A stretch of 64,000 bases of DNA from MGBC163016 sp964631345 (GTDB lineage Bacteria; Actinomycetota; Coriobacteriia; Coriobacteriales; Eggerthellaceae): contig CAZVWE010000001.1 in the NCBI GenBank assembly GCA_964631345.1, forward strand, positions 418,734-482,733, read 5' to 3'. Numbering within the stretch: position 1 is the first letter of the stretch; each line of letters opens with the position of its first letter. This document shows positions 17,550-25,940 of this stretch, piece by piece. The position numbers and the translations under genes were made by a program. Under the pieces are notes generated by a model. That model did no database searches and had not been told where the DNA came from. It worked only from the letters and a program-made list of their open reading frames with translations.

Positions 17550-18446
17550 GTGTATGGAACTTTTTCTACAACACAGACGGTCTTGGGCATGTATCATTGG
17601 TTTGCTATGAACGCACCAGGAAAATACATATCCAGCTTTTGGCTAAAAATCATCGCTATTTTAGGCATGACTGCCAATCATTTAGCTCATGCTTTTGCAT
17701 GGATTTTCCCTTACCCTGTCACCTTTATCTTGTACTCATTTGGTGGCCTCACCTTCCCGATCATGGCTTATTTGATCGTTGAAGGTTATATGCACACATC
17801 AAACGTTAAAAAATACGCCCTGCGTTTAGGTATATTTGCACTGGTTTCGCAAATCCCGTTCACACTTCTTTTCGGTTTCAAGGGAAACATCTTCTTCACA
17901 CTGTTGATCGGCCTTCTTGTAATTTGGGCATATGACCGCGTGAAATCAAAGCTTGCATTCGTGGGTATTTTAATTGCAGGTGTTTTACTGAGTTACAAAA
18001 TGGATTGGGCTCTTCAAGGACCACTCATGATTTTTTTGTTTTACGCTCTGAAAAATCGTGGGCGCGCGGGCATTGCGCTTACGATGATCGTTCCATTCGC
18101 ATTTGTAATCGTACCTGTATTGATGACGCTTCCACAAGAAATTATCAAGGGAATGGAAACCGCCGCAAACTCTGCCATATATCAATTGGGTGAGAATATC
18201 GAAGGCGCCATTGCGCTTCTCGACATCAACGGCATTCCGCTGGCAGTAACTCCCCTTGCGTTTTCTCAAGCATGCACACTTGGATATGCGTTTATTGGCT
18301 TCACGATCGCAATCATATTCATCATGAACTACAACGGACGACGCGGAAGATCTCTAAAGTGGTTTTTCTATGCCTACTATCCCGCACACCTTCTGATTAT
18401 TTGGGGCATTAGAACAATGATGAGAACCATGCTTGGGTTGAGCTAA
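17550..18446 (+). CDS. TraX-family membrane protein
   Basis: The protein has eight or so hydrophobic segments and the TraX signature FWLKIIAILGMTANHLAH, with LIVEGYMHTSNVKKYALRLG and YYPAHLLIIWGIR at the end. TraX acetylates F-pilin, but most chromosomal members are uncharacterised membrane acyltransferase-like proteins, and no conjugation genes are nearby. The start is uncertain: the longest frame opens with GTG 17550, while ATG 17589 or 17607 (MNAPGKYISS) would fit the family better. None has a clear ribosome site. Confidence 0.75.
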   Translation: MYGTFSTTQTVLGMYHWFAMNAPGKYISSFWLKIIAILGMTANHLAHAFAWIFPYPVTFILYSFGGLTFPIMAYLIVEGYMHTSNVKKYALRLGIFALVSQIPFTLLFGFKGNIFFTLLIGLLVIWAYDRVKSKLAFVGILIAGVLLSYKMDWALQGPLMIFLFYALKNRGRAGIALTMIVPFAFVIVPVLMTLPQEIIKGMETAANSAIYQLGENIEGAIALLDINGIPLAVTPLAFSQACTLGYAFIGFTIAIIFIMNYNGRRGRSLKWFFYAYYPAHLLIIWGIRTMMRTMLGLS

Positions 18447-18526
18447 TCCATGTTGAGGTTGGGCTAATCTATCCTTGGGCTGAAATAAACAATGCCTAGA
18501 CTGGGCTAATCCACACTTGAGTTGAA
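18432..18526. repeat. Degenerate tandem repeat anchored on the traX-like stop codon
   Basis: Units of about 20 bases (CTTGGGTTGAGCTAATCCA, then TTGAGGTTGGGCTAATCTA and so on) repeat four to five times. The first unit contains the TAA stop of the TraX-like gene, and the last touches the stop of the convergent DUF151 gene. No terminator is visible between these convergent genes. Confidence 0.75.
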
Positions 18527-19024
18527 TTACACAAAATCCTCTGGCGACAAGCCATCTATAAATGTACGGAATTCCGCAAGTTCAACAGCGTGATCCTTCG
18601 GTTCCTTAAACAAATACGGAAACGACGCACGATTAAGCACGTCCTCTTCAACATAAAAGGAGGCATCTTCACGAATGGCAAGCGCAATGGCATCCGACGG
18701 GCGAGCATCCAACTCAATCAAGCGATTGTTCTGCCTTATATACAGCTTCGCAAAAAACGTTTGCCCTTTGACATCTGTAATAACAGCCTCTTCGATGCGC
18801 GCATCAAGGTTTGTTAGCGCATCCAAAAATAGATCATGTGTCATTGGGCGCGGAAGACGAGCTTGCTCAATTGACATACCGAGTTGCATAGCCTCAGCAC
18901 CACCGATCCATATCGGAAGAATTCTGGACATTCCTTCGTGGAGATCTTCGTCAGGCTCAAGCACTAGAATCGCAGGATTTGCAGGACCTGTAAACACAAG
19001 TGTCAAAACTTTTAGTTGAACCAC
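18527..19024 (-). CDS. Bifunctional nuclease-family protein (DUF151)
   Basis: A 165-residue member of the BFN/DUF151 family, recognised by LPIWIGGAEAMQLG (about residues 38-51), the segment PRPMTHDLFLDAL, and LIELDARPSDAIALAIR near 100. Plant homologues have reported RNase/DNase activity; the bacterial function is not established. I set the start at GTG 19024 (MVQLKVLTLV), with GAGGGGGT upstream; the longer TTG start at 19051 overlaps that site. Single gene, convergent with the TraX-like gene. Confidence 0.85.
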   Translation of the reverse strand: MVQLKVLTLVFTGPANPAILVLEPDEDLHEGMSRILPIWIGGAEAMQLGMSIEQARLPRPMTHDLFLDALTNLDARIEEAVITDVKGQTFFAKLYIRQNNRLIELDARPSDAIALAIREDASFYVEEDVLNRASFPYLFKEPKDHAVELAEFRTFIDGLSPEDFV

Positions 19025-19080
19025 CGGACACCCCCTCAATACACACTTCAATGACTTTGATGACTTATGAATATCTATTG

Positions 19081-19150
19081 ATTCGGTTTTCGTTCAGTCG
19101 TACTTAGATCGTACTTTGGTCTTACTTCGGTCGTACCTTAGTCGTTATTT
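19081..19150. repeat. 11-base degenerate tandem repeat (TCGTACTTAGA-like)
   Basis: Five to six imperfect units of about 11 bases (TCGTACTTAGA, TCGTACTTTGG, TCTTACTTCGG, TCGTACCTTAG) lie upstream of the DUF151 start. The spacing equals roughly one helical turn. Confidence 0.75.
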
Positions 19151-19292
19151 TGCATATAAAATCATAACTTTGGCATCTCTTGATATTAACTCAATGCATT
19201 TTTTACGCAATATTTCGACATCTCAACATATTGCCTTTATTTTTTCTTGACCCAATCTGTAACTTTGTTGTAGGATTGTTTGGCATTTTTGA

Positions 19293-19369
<77 letters not shown>

Positions 19370-19380
19370 TTATTTTGCGA

Positions 19381-19422
19381 TAAACGCTCCACCGTGAGCC
19401 GAGTTAGCCGGTGGAGCGTTTA
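19381..19422 (+). terminator. Perfect 14-base inverted repeat after tRNA-Ile
   Basis: Arms 19381-19394 (TAAACGCTCCACCG) and 19409-19422 are perfect complements around a 14-base loop. It may terminate or process the tRNA-Ile transcript, though the T tract is poor. The left arm and flank (19374-19398) recur exactly, inverted, at 13131-13155. Confidence 0.6.
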
Positions 19423-19447
19423 TTAAAAACAAAAATGCGAAGTTTGT

Positions 19448-19523
19448 GGGGTATTAGCTCAGCTGGGAGAGCGACGGCTTTGCAAGCCGTAGGTCAGGGG
19501 TTCGAGCCCCCTATACTCCACCA
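19448..19523 (+). tRNA. tRNA-Ala (TGC)
   Basis: A complete 76-base tRNA with acceptor GGGGTAT and encoded CCA. The anticodon stem ACGGC/GCCGT encloses TTTGCAA, giving TGC. Confidence 0.97.
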
Positions 19524-19532
19524 GAAAAAATC

Positions 19533-19559
19533 AAGCCGGCAACAGCCGGCTTTATTTTT
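19533..19559 (+). terminator. Terminator of tRNA-Ala
   Basis: The stem AAGCCGGC / GCCGGCTT with an AACA-type loop is followed by TATTTTT. Confidence 0.85.
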
Positions 19560-19717
19560 ATCATGAAGGCTTATGCGGGCTCGAACCCCGTGAGGGCATA
19601 ACAGCCCAGTGGGCTGTTATGGTTCGAGTGATCGCAAAGCGATCGGGACGAGAACTCCTTGGATTCGCGAAACGAAGTGAAGCGAATACAAGCCGAGCCC
19701 CCTATACTCCACCAGAA
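19560..19717 (+). repeat. Hairpin cluster ending in a duplicate of the tRNA-Ala 3' end
   Basis: The 24 bases at 19694-19717 exactly repeat 19503-19526, which is the T-arm/acceptor end of tRNA-Ala with CCA and three more bases. Between the copies is a run of hairpins: CATAACAGCCC/GGGCTGTTATG (about 19597-19621, inside a GGCTCGAACC/GGTTCGAG outer pair), TGATCGC/GCGATC near 19628-19645, and an ATTCGC/GCGAAT pair near 19662-19686. This looks like the scar of a tRNA-targeted insertion or a tRNA-derived repeat element. Confidence 0.65.
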
Positions 19718-19723
19718 TCTTTC

Positions 19724-19756
19724 AAGGCCGTCAGTTTGCACTGGCGGCCTTTTTTA
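19724..19756. terminator. Terminator between the tRNA region and the amidase gene
   Basis: The stem AAGGCCG-CAGT / ACTG-CGGCCTT with single mismatches is followed by TTTTTT on the plus strand. It lies between converging transcripts and may serve both. Confidence 0.75.
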
Positions 19757-19766
19757 ATCGGGGGTA

Positions 19767-20567
19767 CTAATTGTGGGTGCGGTGATCTTGATAATTTGCA
19801 AGATAATTCGCGAATTCTTTGGAAGTATCCGAGTTGCCTGTGCGCCACGCTTTGTGATCGATAATTTCACTTTCGAATCCATAATATGCATCAATATAGG
19901 CGATCAATGCATCAAGTGCATTCAACTGAGCTTCGGGATAATCCCCTGAACCACCAACATGCACCATCTCAATCCCAATAGAATACGAATTCATCCCATA
20001 GTCAGACGCCCAACTTCCTATAGAAGTAGTTCCAACTTTGTCATCACGGGATTCATCTTCAACACCATACAGCGCATTATGCCCAGTGTCTCCATACCCT
20101 GCATGATGTGTAATTTTATCCATCGGGACACATTGCATAATACTGCCGTCTTTGTTGACAATAAAATGCGCAGCAACGCCCGCTCCATTACTGTCCCACC
20201 AATCTATGGTGTTCTTCGCACTTCCGTCGCCTTCTGTATCATGCAATACGATGTACTTTTGGTACTCAGCACCTTTGTTGCCATGAACAAAACTCGAACG
20301 ATAATCCTCGGTCAAATTAAGCGCTGCAATTGCATCCTGCTTTGCCTGTTCACGAGCTTCTTCTTCAGCCTTTGCCTGGGCTTCCGCTTCGGCCTTCTCA
20401 ATTGCGGCCTGTTCTGCAGCTATTTCTTCTGCAGTACGCGCACGATCATTCACGCCATCGGCAAACTCAATTGATGCAGCATTACTTTCCTTGTCAGCCG
20501 AGCTACATCCAACCAATACGCAAGACATCGCAAGCGTTAACAATCCACAAAGAACGACTCGCAGCAT
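19767..20567 (-). CDS. Lipoprotein N-acetylmuramoyl-L-alanine amidase (Amidase_2)
   Basis: The 266-residue precursor has a lipoprotein signal (LVGC, Cys about 21). A charged Ala/Glu coiled-coil segment (about 45-90) precedes an Amidase_2/PGRP domain from about 105. Zinc-ligand candidates are His in KYIVLHDTEG, His in KITHHAGYG, and the Asp/His of IIDHKAWRTGNSD near the end. It should cleave the amide between MurNAc and the stem peptide at the outer membrane face. Single gene. The coiled coil is a likely spacer between the lipid anchor and the wall. Confidence 0.88.
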   Translation of the reverse strand: MLRVVLCGLLTLAMSCVLVGCSSADKESNAASIEFADGVNDRARTAEEIAAEQAAIEKAEAEAQAKAEEEAREQAKQDAIAALNLTEDYRSSFVHGNKGAEYQKYIVLHDTEGDGSAKNTIDWWDSNGAGVAAHFIVNKDGSIMQCVPMDKITHHAGYGDTGHNALYGVEDESRDDKVGTTSIGSWASDYGMNSYSIGIEMVHVGGSGDYPEAQLNALDALIAYIDAYYGFESEIIDHKAWRTGNSDTSKEFANYLANYQDHRTHN

Positions 20568-20645
20568 TCAATTCCCTGCCTTTATCTGACACATTGCCAC
20601 TTGAGCATATTGTGCGCCCATAGCATTGCCATATGCATCAAACCC

Positions 20646-21251
20646 TTAAATATGATTCTGCCTTTGACAATCGCCTACGATTCCATTTTCTGTTGCAACG
20701 GTGTTTTCAAAGCCGCTCTTCTTTAACCCTAAAAGAAGCGGATATCCTAAAGCGTAAATCACGATAGCTTCACCTATACCGGTTGAAATGAGCCCGAATA
20801 AATACATCGGAAGATATGCGCCATCAATTGAAATATCAGTAAACGGAATTACGTAGAATCCTAATCCTTGCAGCAAAATTGGCAGATATGCAGGAACGAT
20901 TAAAGCGTTTGTCAGAACAAAGCACCCAATTGCAACTAGCGGTGTTTGACGAAGCTTCCAACAAAGACAAGCGCCAATAAATGTTGCAAGACTTCCGAAA
21001 ACAACATCCAAAAGTCCCAGTGCACCTGTCCCACTTATAACCATATTAACAACGTTTGCCAGCACACATCCAATAGTAAGACCTGGAATGGCCGCTGGTG
21101 TAAAAACTGCAATTACACAAAGTGCTTCGGATATACGAAACTGCACAGGTCCCCATGCTAAACCCTGCAACAGCATCATGGTAATCAAAGTAGCTGCTGC
21201 ATAAAGTGCAGCAATAATTCCTGTTTGAGCGATAAACCTAGTACGTGCCAC
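20646..21251 (-). CDS. QueT-family queuosine-precursor transporter (ECF S component-like)
   Basis: A 201-residue membrane protein with about six spans. The start ARTRFIAQTGIIAALYAAATL and the segment VQFRISEALCVIAVFTPAAIPGLTIG are typical of the QueT (DUF988) family, which imports a queuosine precursor together with an ECF energy module. That module is not in the window. The start is GTG 21251, with GGAG eight bases upstream. I looked for a preQ1 riboswitch upstream and found none, so substrate rests on family only. Confidence 0.8.
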   Translation of the reverse strand: MARTRFIAQTGIIAALYAAATLITMMLLQGLAWGPVQFRISEALCVIAVFTPAAIPGLTIGCVLANVVNMVISGTGALGLLDVVFGSLATFIGACLCWKLRQTPLVAIGCFVLTNALIVPAYLPILLQGLGFYVIPFTDISIDGAYLPMYLFGLISTGIGEAIVIYALGYPLLLGLKKSGFENTVATENGIVGDCQRQNHI

Positions 21252-21261
21252 CTACTTATCT

Positions 21262-21345
21262 CCTAATCACTAAAACTGCCATATTAAACATTTTCAAGCA
21301 TTTTGCTTAGCGTACTTAAATACTTGCTTGGTGTGCTTAACGCTA
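21262..21345. repeat. Degenerate repeat, unit near TTGCTTAGCGTACTTAA
   Basis: Two to three imperfect copies of TTGCTTAGCGTACTTAA-type sequence lie between the queT-like start and the stop codon of the next gene. The final unit includes that stop (CTA, 21343-21345). Confidence 0.5.
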
Positions 21346-21846
21346 AAAGCATCTATTTAATAGTACATCGTTAAGATAATCCAACATAGCGCGAAACGCT
21401 TCCAAAACTATAAGATCATCGACAAAACTTATTTCTATACGCGCAATACCTTGTTCTTTGTTGATCCATCGGGTATTGCCAACAAAAGTCTGCTGCGAAT
21501 TTTCCCAGCTCAAATCTTCATGCGCAGAGTCTGCATGCATGCGCACTTGCATATCAATAATCAAATGCTCTAGCAAATGAGGGATAGATGTGTGCTCTAA
21601 AACACTTGCAAACGTAGGACCTAAATCATTGATGCATGTATGTGCGACAAGTAAGGGATGATCTTTAAGAACTGCTTGTGCAATTTGCGAATTGGTATAC
21701 CTAAATCGTGCATCGTCTATGTGCAAAATAACCTGAAGACGCCCCGGCGTTAACTTGATTCGATCAACTTCCAAAGGAGTACGAACCATAATTGCCGAAG
21801 CGTCTTCCAAATTTCTAGCTTTCGAATTTAAACGAACCCAAACCAA
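21343..21846 (-). CDS. Stand-alone cyanophycin-synthetase N-terminal-like protein
   Basis: This 167-residue soluble protein resembles by eye the N-terminal domain of cyanophycin synthetase CphA. SIPHLLEHLIIDMQVR (about residues 87-102) corresponds to the CphA block with HxxEH, and TFVGNTRW followed by ARIEISFVDDLIVLEAFRA to the strand-helix after it. The ATP-grasp and Mur ligase domains of CphA are absent. A TTG start (21846) lies 17 bases after the aldolase stop, so it is probably co-transcribed with it. The match is from memory; HxxEH also occurs in M16 proteases, whose overall fold this does not fit. Confidence 0.5.
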   Translation of the reverse strand: MVWVRLNSKARNLEDASAIMVRTPLEVDRIKLTPGRLQVILHIDDARFRYTNSQIAQAVLKDHPLLVAHTCINDLGPTFASVLEHTSIPHLLEHLIIDMQVRMHADSAHEDLSWENSQQTFVGNTRWINKEQGIARIEISFVDDLIVLEAFRAMLDYLNDVLLNRCF

Positions 21847-21863
21847 TCCAGGTAATTTATCAC

Positions 21864-22811
21864 CTAGATATTGTCGTAGCCAAACGGCTTAGTGCCTTCG
21901 AATACCTCTAAAGCATCTTCGACGCTGTAGTCCGCAAGTGTAATTGCACTAATAGCCTTCGTTAAGCGGGTAGCCTCATCCAAAGAACGCTGATGGATGT
22001 TGCGTCCTGTAGCGTTTCCACAAGCTCCACCCACATGGATCTGCTCATAAAGCTGGGTCAGGAACGTCTTTGCATCAACGGTTGAGCCACCTGCACAAAC
22101 AAGACCAGTTCTACCTGCAGCATCAGATGCCATATGAAGTGCCTCAGCTGGTGTGCGACCATCTTCTGGTTTCGGTGGGTTCACCTTCACAAAATCAGCT
22201 CCAAGGCAAAGTGCAACTCCTGCTGCGCCTGCAATCAAATCAGGATCCTTCTCTGCTGTCACAGCTTTACCACGTGGATAAATCCAAAGAACTACCAATA
22301 AGCCATTCTCATGAGCCTGTGCAATTAACTGTCCAGCTTCGGCCATCATTGTGGATTCATATTCGCTACCTAAATAAATCGTGTAACCAAGACCCACAAT
22401 GTTTACGCCATTTTCGCGCATCAAAAGCACTGCCTCAATATCAGTTAACTGAGGTGAATATGGATCTTCTTGACTTGTGCCAACAAGATTTGTCTTTGAG
22501 TTCATTTTCACAAGGTAATTGATGTCTGGATAATCAGCCGCATACTGTGCAACCAATCCACGCTGTCCAGCAAGAATTCCAATAACGCCTTCTTTGCCGA
22601 TCTGGAAAAGATGCTCAGGCTTTGCGTCTGCCTCGTCAATCCCTTCACCATAGAAGTCCTTGTTCATGTGCTCAACCTTTTGATCGCACGCGAACAACAT
22701 CAACCTTCCGGTTCCACGAGTTGCCTTCATGTAGTTCTCAATGTAAGTGTCACGGGAATCCGCAGGAACATCCATTGGAACGCGTACGTCTGCAGGTGTA
22801 ATTTTTGGCAT
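21864..22811 (-). CDS. Class I aldolase of the DhnA/FbaB type
   Basis: A 315-residue TIM-barrel protein. FACDQKVEHMNKDF near residue 40 and DFVKVNPP (about 205-212, with the probable Schiff-base Lys) mark it as a class I fructose-bisphosphate or related aldolase of the DhnA/DeoC superfamily. GLVCAGGSTVDAKTFL is the phosphate-binding loop. In organisms using this family it cleaves or forms fructose-1,6-bisphosphate, but LacD-like sugars are possible. ATG follows AGGAAAC. It heads a two-gene unit with the CphA-N-like gene. Confidence 0.85.
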   Translation of the reverse strand: MPKITPADVRVPMDVPADSRDTYIENYMKATRGTGRLMLFACDQKVEHMNKDFYGEGIDEADAKPEHLFQIGKEGVIGILAGQRGLVAQYAADYPDINYLVKMNSKTNLVGTSQEDPYSPQLTDIEAVLLMRENGVNIVGLGYTIYLGSEYESTMMAEAGQLIAQAHENGLLVVLWIYPRGKAVTAEKDPDLIAGAAGVALCLGADFVKVNPPKPEDGRTPAEALHMASDAAGRTGLVCAGGSTVDAKTFLTQLYEQIHVGGACGNATGRNIHQRSLDEATRLTKAISAITLADYSVEDALEVFEGTKPFGYDNI

Positions 22812-22907
22812 GTTTCCTCCAAAGTTTATGAAACTGTAAGTTACTTAATTGTATCAGGGTAGAACTATCGGCGCGCAAAGTAATTGCGTTGTTTGTGTTG
22901 AGCAACA

Positions 22908-23030
22908 TTGACGAACGAACCGATGGGGGCCGACCAATAACGGCCGAACCGATAGAGGTCGACCAACAACGACGGACTAATAACGACTGAACCAATAACG
23001 ACTAACCAATAAAGACTAAACCGATAGTTA
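22908..23030. repeat. Degenerate 14-15 base tandem repeat, eight units
   Basis: Units such as CTGAACCAATAACGA, CTAACCAATAAAGA and CCGACCAATAACGG follow one another from 22908. The last runs into the stop codon (TTA at 23028-23030) of the next minus-strand gene. Drift rises toward the aldolase side. Confidence 0.85.
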
Positions 23031-23846
23031 TATATCGTTTACTGGAAGCTTAAGCTGATCAGGCACATTGGTGTTTCCAGCGGAATCCTCAGCAGAGCCT
23101 TCACCCGAACTTCCTTCTTGTGATGCACTGGAATTAGAATTTCCGGCTACATCCGAACCATCTGCCACATTTCCTTCCGAACCATTTCCAGACTCCGTGT
23201 TCCCATCCGCAAGAGATCCTGACGAGATCTGTCCATCACCTTCGCTAGAACTGCTTGCAATATCATCGTCCGATCCAACACGAATAAAGACAACAGCATC
23301 TTTAGAAGTTGCAGGGTTTACCACAGAGGAATTCATCCATTCAGAAATGATCGACTGCAAAGTCCACCAAGCATCCTCAAAAAAGGCCGGTATGCTTTCA
23401 ACTTTTCCATCCTCAATAGATAGCCTGTCGCGATCAAGCGAGAACCTGTATCTCGCAGTGCCTGTCATGTTTCCAAACTTGAAGAGCATTGTTTTAGCTT
23501 CAGGATCCACAACATATGTGTATGCAACATCATCTGTAAAGCAAACTTTGTCTTCGGTAATTTCTATTGTGGAATCTGACCCTAAGATGCGCCATTTCCC
23601 TTGAAAATCAGCAACATCATCATATGTTTGCCATCGAAATATACAAAACGCAACAGCAAGCGCAATACACACACAAACAAGCAACGCAACAATCGCAATG
23701 AGAACCAAGTGCACGGTTCGCTTGTGTTGCTTTTTACGCTCCATAACTTCGGCGCGCTCTTGTCGCTCACGCTGTTTTTGTGTAAGTGGACGACTGCGAT
23801 TAATCTCGCGGGGGCTATTAATCTCGCGGGGGTTGTTTGTACCCAT
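23028..23846 (-). CDS. Membrane-anchored extracytoplasmic protein of unknown function
   Basis: This 272-residue protein has a basic N-terminus, one membrane segment (about 46-70, LVLIAIVALLVCVCIALAV), and an external domain (about 75-175). The domain contains FQGKWRILGSDSTIEIT and ARYRFSLDRDRLSIEDG, which look like a small lipocalin-like or DUF4969-type beta barrel. A 90-residue Ser/Gly/Asn tail follows. The first 20 residues hold an in-frame duplication (PREINSPREIN) caused by an 18-base DNA repeat. No close family recognised. Single gene after serS. Confidence 0.65.
   Translation of the reverse strand: MGTNNPREINSPREINRSRPLTQKQRERQERAEVMERKKQHKRTVHLVLIAIVALLVCVCIALAVAFCIFRWQTYDDVADFQGKWRILGSDSTIEITEDKVCFTDDVAYTYVVDPEAKTMLFKFGNMTGTARYRFSLDRDRLSIEDGKVESIPAFFEDAWWTLQSIISEWMNSSVVNPATSKDAVVFIRVGSDDDIASSSSEGDGQISSGSLADGNTESGNGSEGNVADGSDVAGNSNSSASQEGSSGEGSAEDSAGNTNVPDQLKLPVNDI
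23799..23832. repeat. In-frame 18-base tandem duplication in a coding region
   Basis: ATTAATCTCGCGGGGG occurs at 23799-23814 and 23817-23832, an 18-base period. It encodes PREIN twice at the N-terminus of the membrane protein. Confidence 0.9.
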
Positions 23847-23911
23847 GAGGAATTGCCTTAAAGTAACCGGGAAACAAGTAGAAAACTTGAAGACTTAAAG
23901 CCTAGAATTTT

Positions 23912-25204
23912 CTACTTTTCTGGCCTTATTACAGTAAGTCCGCCCATATATGGAACCAATGCCTCAGGAACAGTAACCGATCCATCGGCGTTTTGGTAAT
24001 TCTCAAGAATTGCTGCCATGCAACGTCCAACAGCCACACCGCTTCCATTTAATGTGTAAACATAGCGAGTGCCTTTGAAGTTGTCTGGATCCTTATAGCG
24101 AATATTTGCACGACGAGCCTGGAAATCTGTGCAGCATGAGCAGCTAGAAATTTCTTTATAGCCATCATATGAAGGCATCCAAACCTCAACATCGTAAGTT
24201 TTTGCAGCAGAAAATCCGGTGTCCCCTGTGCAAAGTGCGATTACACGATATGGAAGTCCAAGTTTTTGCAAGATATTCTCAGCATCCGCAACCATTGACT
24301 CAAGTTCATCCCAAGCCTGTTCTGGAGTTGCGTACTTCACCATTTCAACTTTAGAGAATTGGTGCACGCGAATGATTCCGCGGGTATCGCGACCAGCAGA
24401 ACCTGCCTCTTCACGGAAGCATGGCGTAAATGCACAATAACGAAGTGGAAGCTTATCCACATCAAGAATTTCCTCAGCATGTAAGTTCGTAAGCTGTACT
24501 TCTGCAGTAGGAATTAAATAGAGATCGTTTGTTGTCTTAAATAAGTCTTCCTCAAATTTCGGAAGCTGTGCTGTACCTGTAAGCGTACGCGCATTTGCAA
24601 GCGCCGGTACCCACCATTCTTTGTATCCGCGGCTTGTGTGTTGATCCAACATAAAACTGATCAGCGCACGCTCAAGTCTAGCCCCCGCACCACCAAGCAC
24701 GTAAAAGCGGCTTTCCGCAAGCTTAACACCGCGTTCAAAATCGATAATTTCAAGATCGGTTCCCAAATCCCAATGAGGCTTAGACTCAAATCCGTCTTCT
24801 GCAAAATCGCGCGGAGTTCCCCAACGACGAATCTCTGGATTTTCTGTTTCATCTTTACCAATTGGAGTAGTTGCATCTGGCATATTTGGAATGCGAAGCA
24901 TGAATTCGCGAAGGCCATTGTCTGCTTCTTCACGCATTTCAGCGACACGATCAAGTTCTTCGTTGATAGCACGAACCCGATCTTTTGTAGCCTCAGCCTC
25001 ATCAGTTTTACCGGCTGCCATCATCTGTCCAATTTGCTTAGAAAGCGAATTGCGTTCAGCTTGAAGAGCTTCTTCCTGCGAAATGAATTCGCGGCGGCGG
25101 GCGTCAAAATCCTCGAAAGTTGCACTATCAAATTCAGCGTTTCTAGTACGCATTGCCTCTTTAACAGCATTGATATTTTCACGAACAAACTTTATGTCAA
25201 GCAT
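23912..25204 (-). CDS. serS: Seryl-tRNA synthetase
   Basis: A full-length 430-residue SerRS. The N-terminal coiled-coil arm (about 30-100) starts MLDIKFVRENINAVKEAMR. The class II motifs follow: motif 2 FREEAGSAGRDTRGIIRVHQF near 265, and motif 3 with TLNGSGVAVGRCMAAILENYQ near 385. It charges tRNA-Ser and tRNA-Sec. ATG follows AGGAGCAAG. The 279-base upstream spacer shows no T-box (no GGGTGGNACCGCG-type sequence) and no other gene. Confidence 0.97.
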   Translation of the reverse strand: MLDIKFVRENINAVKEAMRTRNAEFDSATFEDFDARRREFISQEEALQAERNSLSKQIGQMMAAGKTDEAEATKDRVRAINEELDRVAEMREEADNGLREFMLRIPNMPDATTPIGKDETENPEIRRWGTPRDFAEDGFESKPHWDLGTDLEIIDFERGVKLAESRFYVLGGAGARLERALISFMLDQHTSRGYKEWWVPALANARTLTGTAQLPKFEEDLFKTTNDLYLIPTAEVQLTNLHAEEILDVDKLPLRYCAFTPCFREEAGSAGRDTRGIIRVHQFSKVEMVKYATPEQAWDELESMVADAENILQKLGLPYRVIALCTGDTGFSAAKTYDVEVWMPSYDGYKEISSCSCCTDFQARRANIRYKDPDNFKGTRYVYTLNGSGVAVGRCMAAILENYQNADGSVTVPEALVPYMGGLTVIRPEK

Positions 25205-25483
25205 TCTTGCTCCTAAACGTTACGCAGCATGTTTCATGCGTCTTTACGATATCCCAAACTCACTTCCAAAATTGCTTCTAAAATTACCTTCACAATGGCG
25301 TTAAATCTGCGTTGAGTCTCATAATCCAACACCATAAATGTCGGCTTGGTTTAACCCTGTATTTTACGGGTCGGTTTAGTATATCCCTCTGACTTCTTTT
25401 CGGCTATCTGTGTAAAAGCGACCGGTGCGTATGCCTTAAATATGCTTTAAGATTACTCCAATCGTTTGTTAACTGGAGGTTTA

Positions 25484-25939
25484 ATGATCGAATTCAAAAA
25501 TAGCCAAGACATCGAGTGTGTTTTCGATGATGCAAAAACTGTCCGCAAACGCGTTTTTATGGAAGAACAGGGCTTTAAAAACGAGTTCGATGATGTAGAT
25601 ACGGCACCGCAAACGATCCATCTGACGGCCTATATCGATAACCAACTGGCAGGCTGTGCGCGCTTCTTTCCATCTGACCTTGAGCCAAACACTGAAACGG
25701 CACCGAATAAATGGGTGTTTGGACGTCTAGCAGTGTTGCCCGAAATGCGAAAAGGCGGAATTGGAAGCGCAATCCTTAGTGAATGCGAACATATAGCAGC
25801 TAAAAACGGAGCCCGTGAAATGCATTTACATGCGCAATGTAACGCAGCAAAGTTTTACGAAAATGCAGGATATGAATCATACGGTTCAATAGAGTTCGAT
25901 GAACATGTCGAACATCAATGGATGTCTAAGGAGCTTTAA
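25484..25939 (+). CDS. GNAT-family N-acetyltransferase
   Basis: A 151-residue protein with the acetyl-CoA site RKGGIGSAIL near 87, after the strand WVFGRLAVLPEM, and FYENAGYESYG near the end. It resembles the ElaA-like/YjcF-like GNATs, whose substrates are unknown. I set the start at ATG 25484, preceded by GGAGG; the longer TTG start would include that site. It is one base upstream of galE and shares its transcript. Confidence 0.88.
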   Translation: MIEFKNSQDIECVFDDAKTVRKRVFMEEQGFKNEFDDVDTAPQTIHLTAYIDNQLAGCARFFPSDLEPNTETAPNKWVFGRLAVLPEMRKGGIGSAILSECEHIAAKNGAREMHLHAQCNAAKFYENAGYESYGSIEFDEHVEHQWMSKEL

Positions 25940-25940
25940 T

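Noticed and set aside
17546..17782. Alternative frame starting at ATG 17546
   Set aside because: It stops after 78 codons and overlaps the TraX-like frame, which has clear membrane spans and family motifs.
21252..21342. preQ1 riboswitch upstream of the QueT-like gene
   Set aside because: No preQ1-I or -II consensus; the spacer is explained by a degenerate repeat and a ribosome site.
22908..23030. CRISPR array
   Set aside because: Units are imperfect, contiguous and without spacers of constant length, and no cas genes are in the window. The same applies to the other repeat tracts.
25205..25483. T-box riboswitch upstream of serS
   Set aside because: I looked for the GGGTGGNACCGCG-type antiterminator and a specifier loop and found neither.
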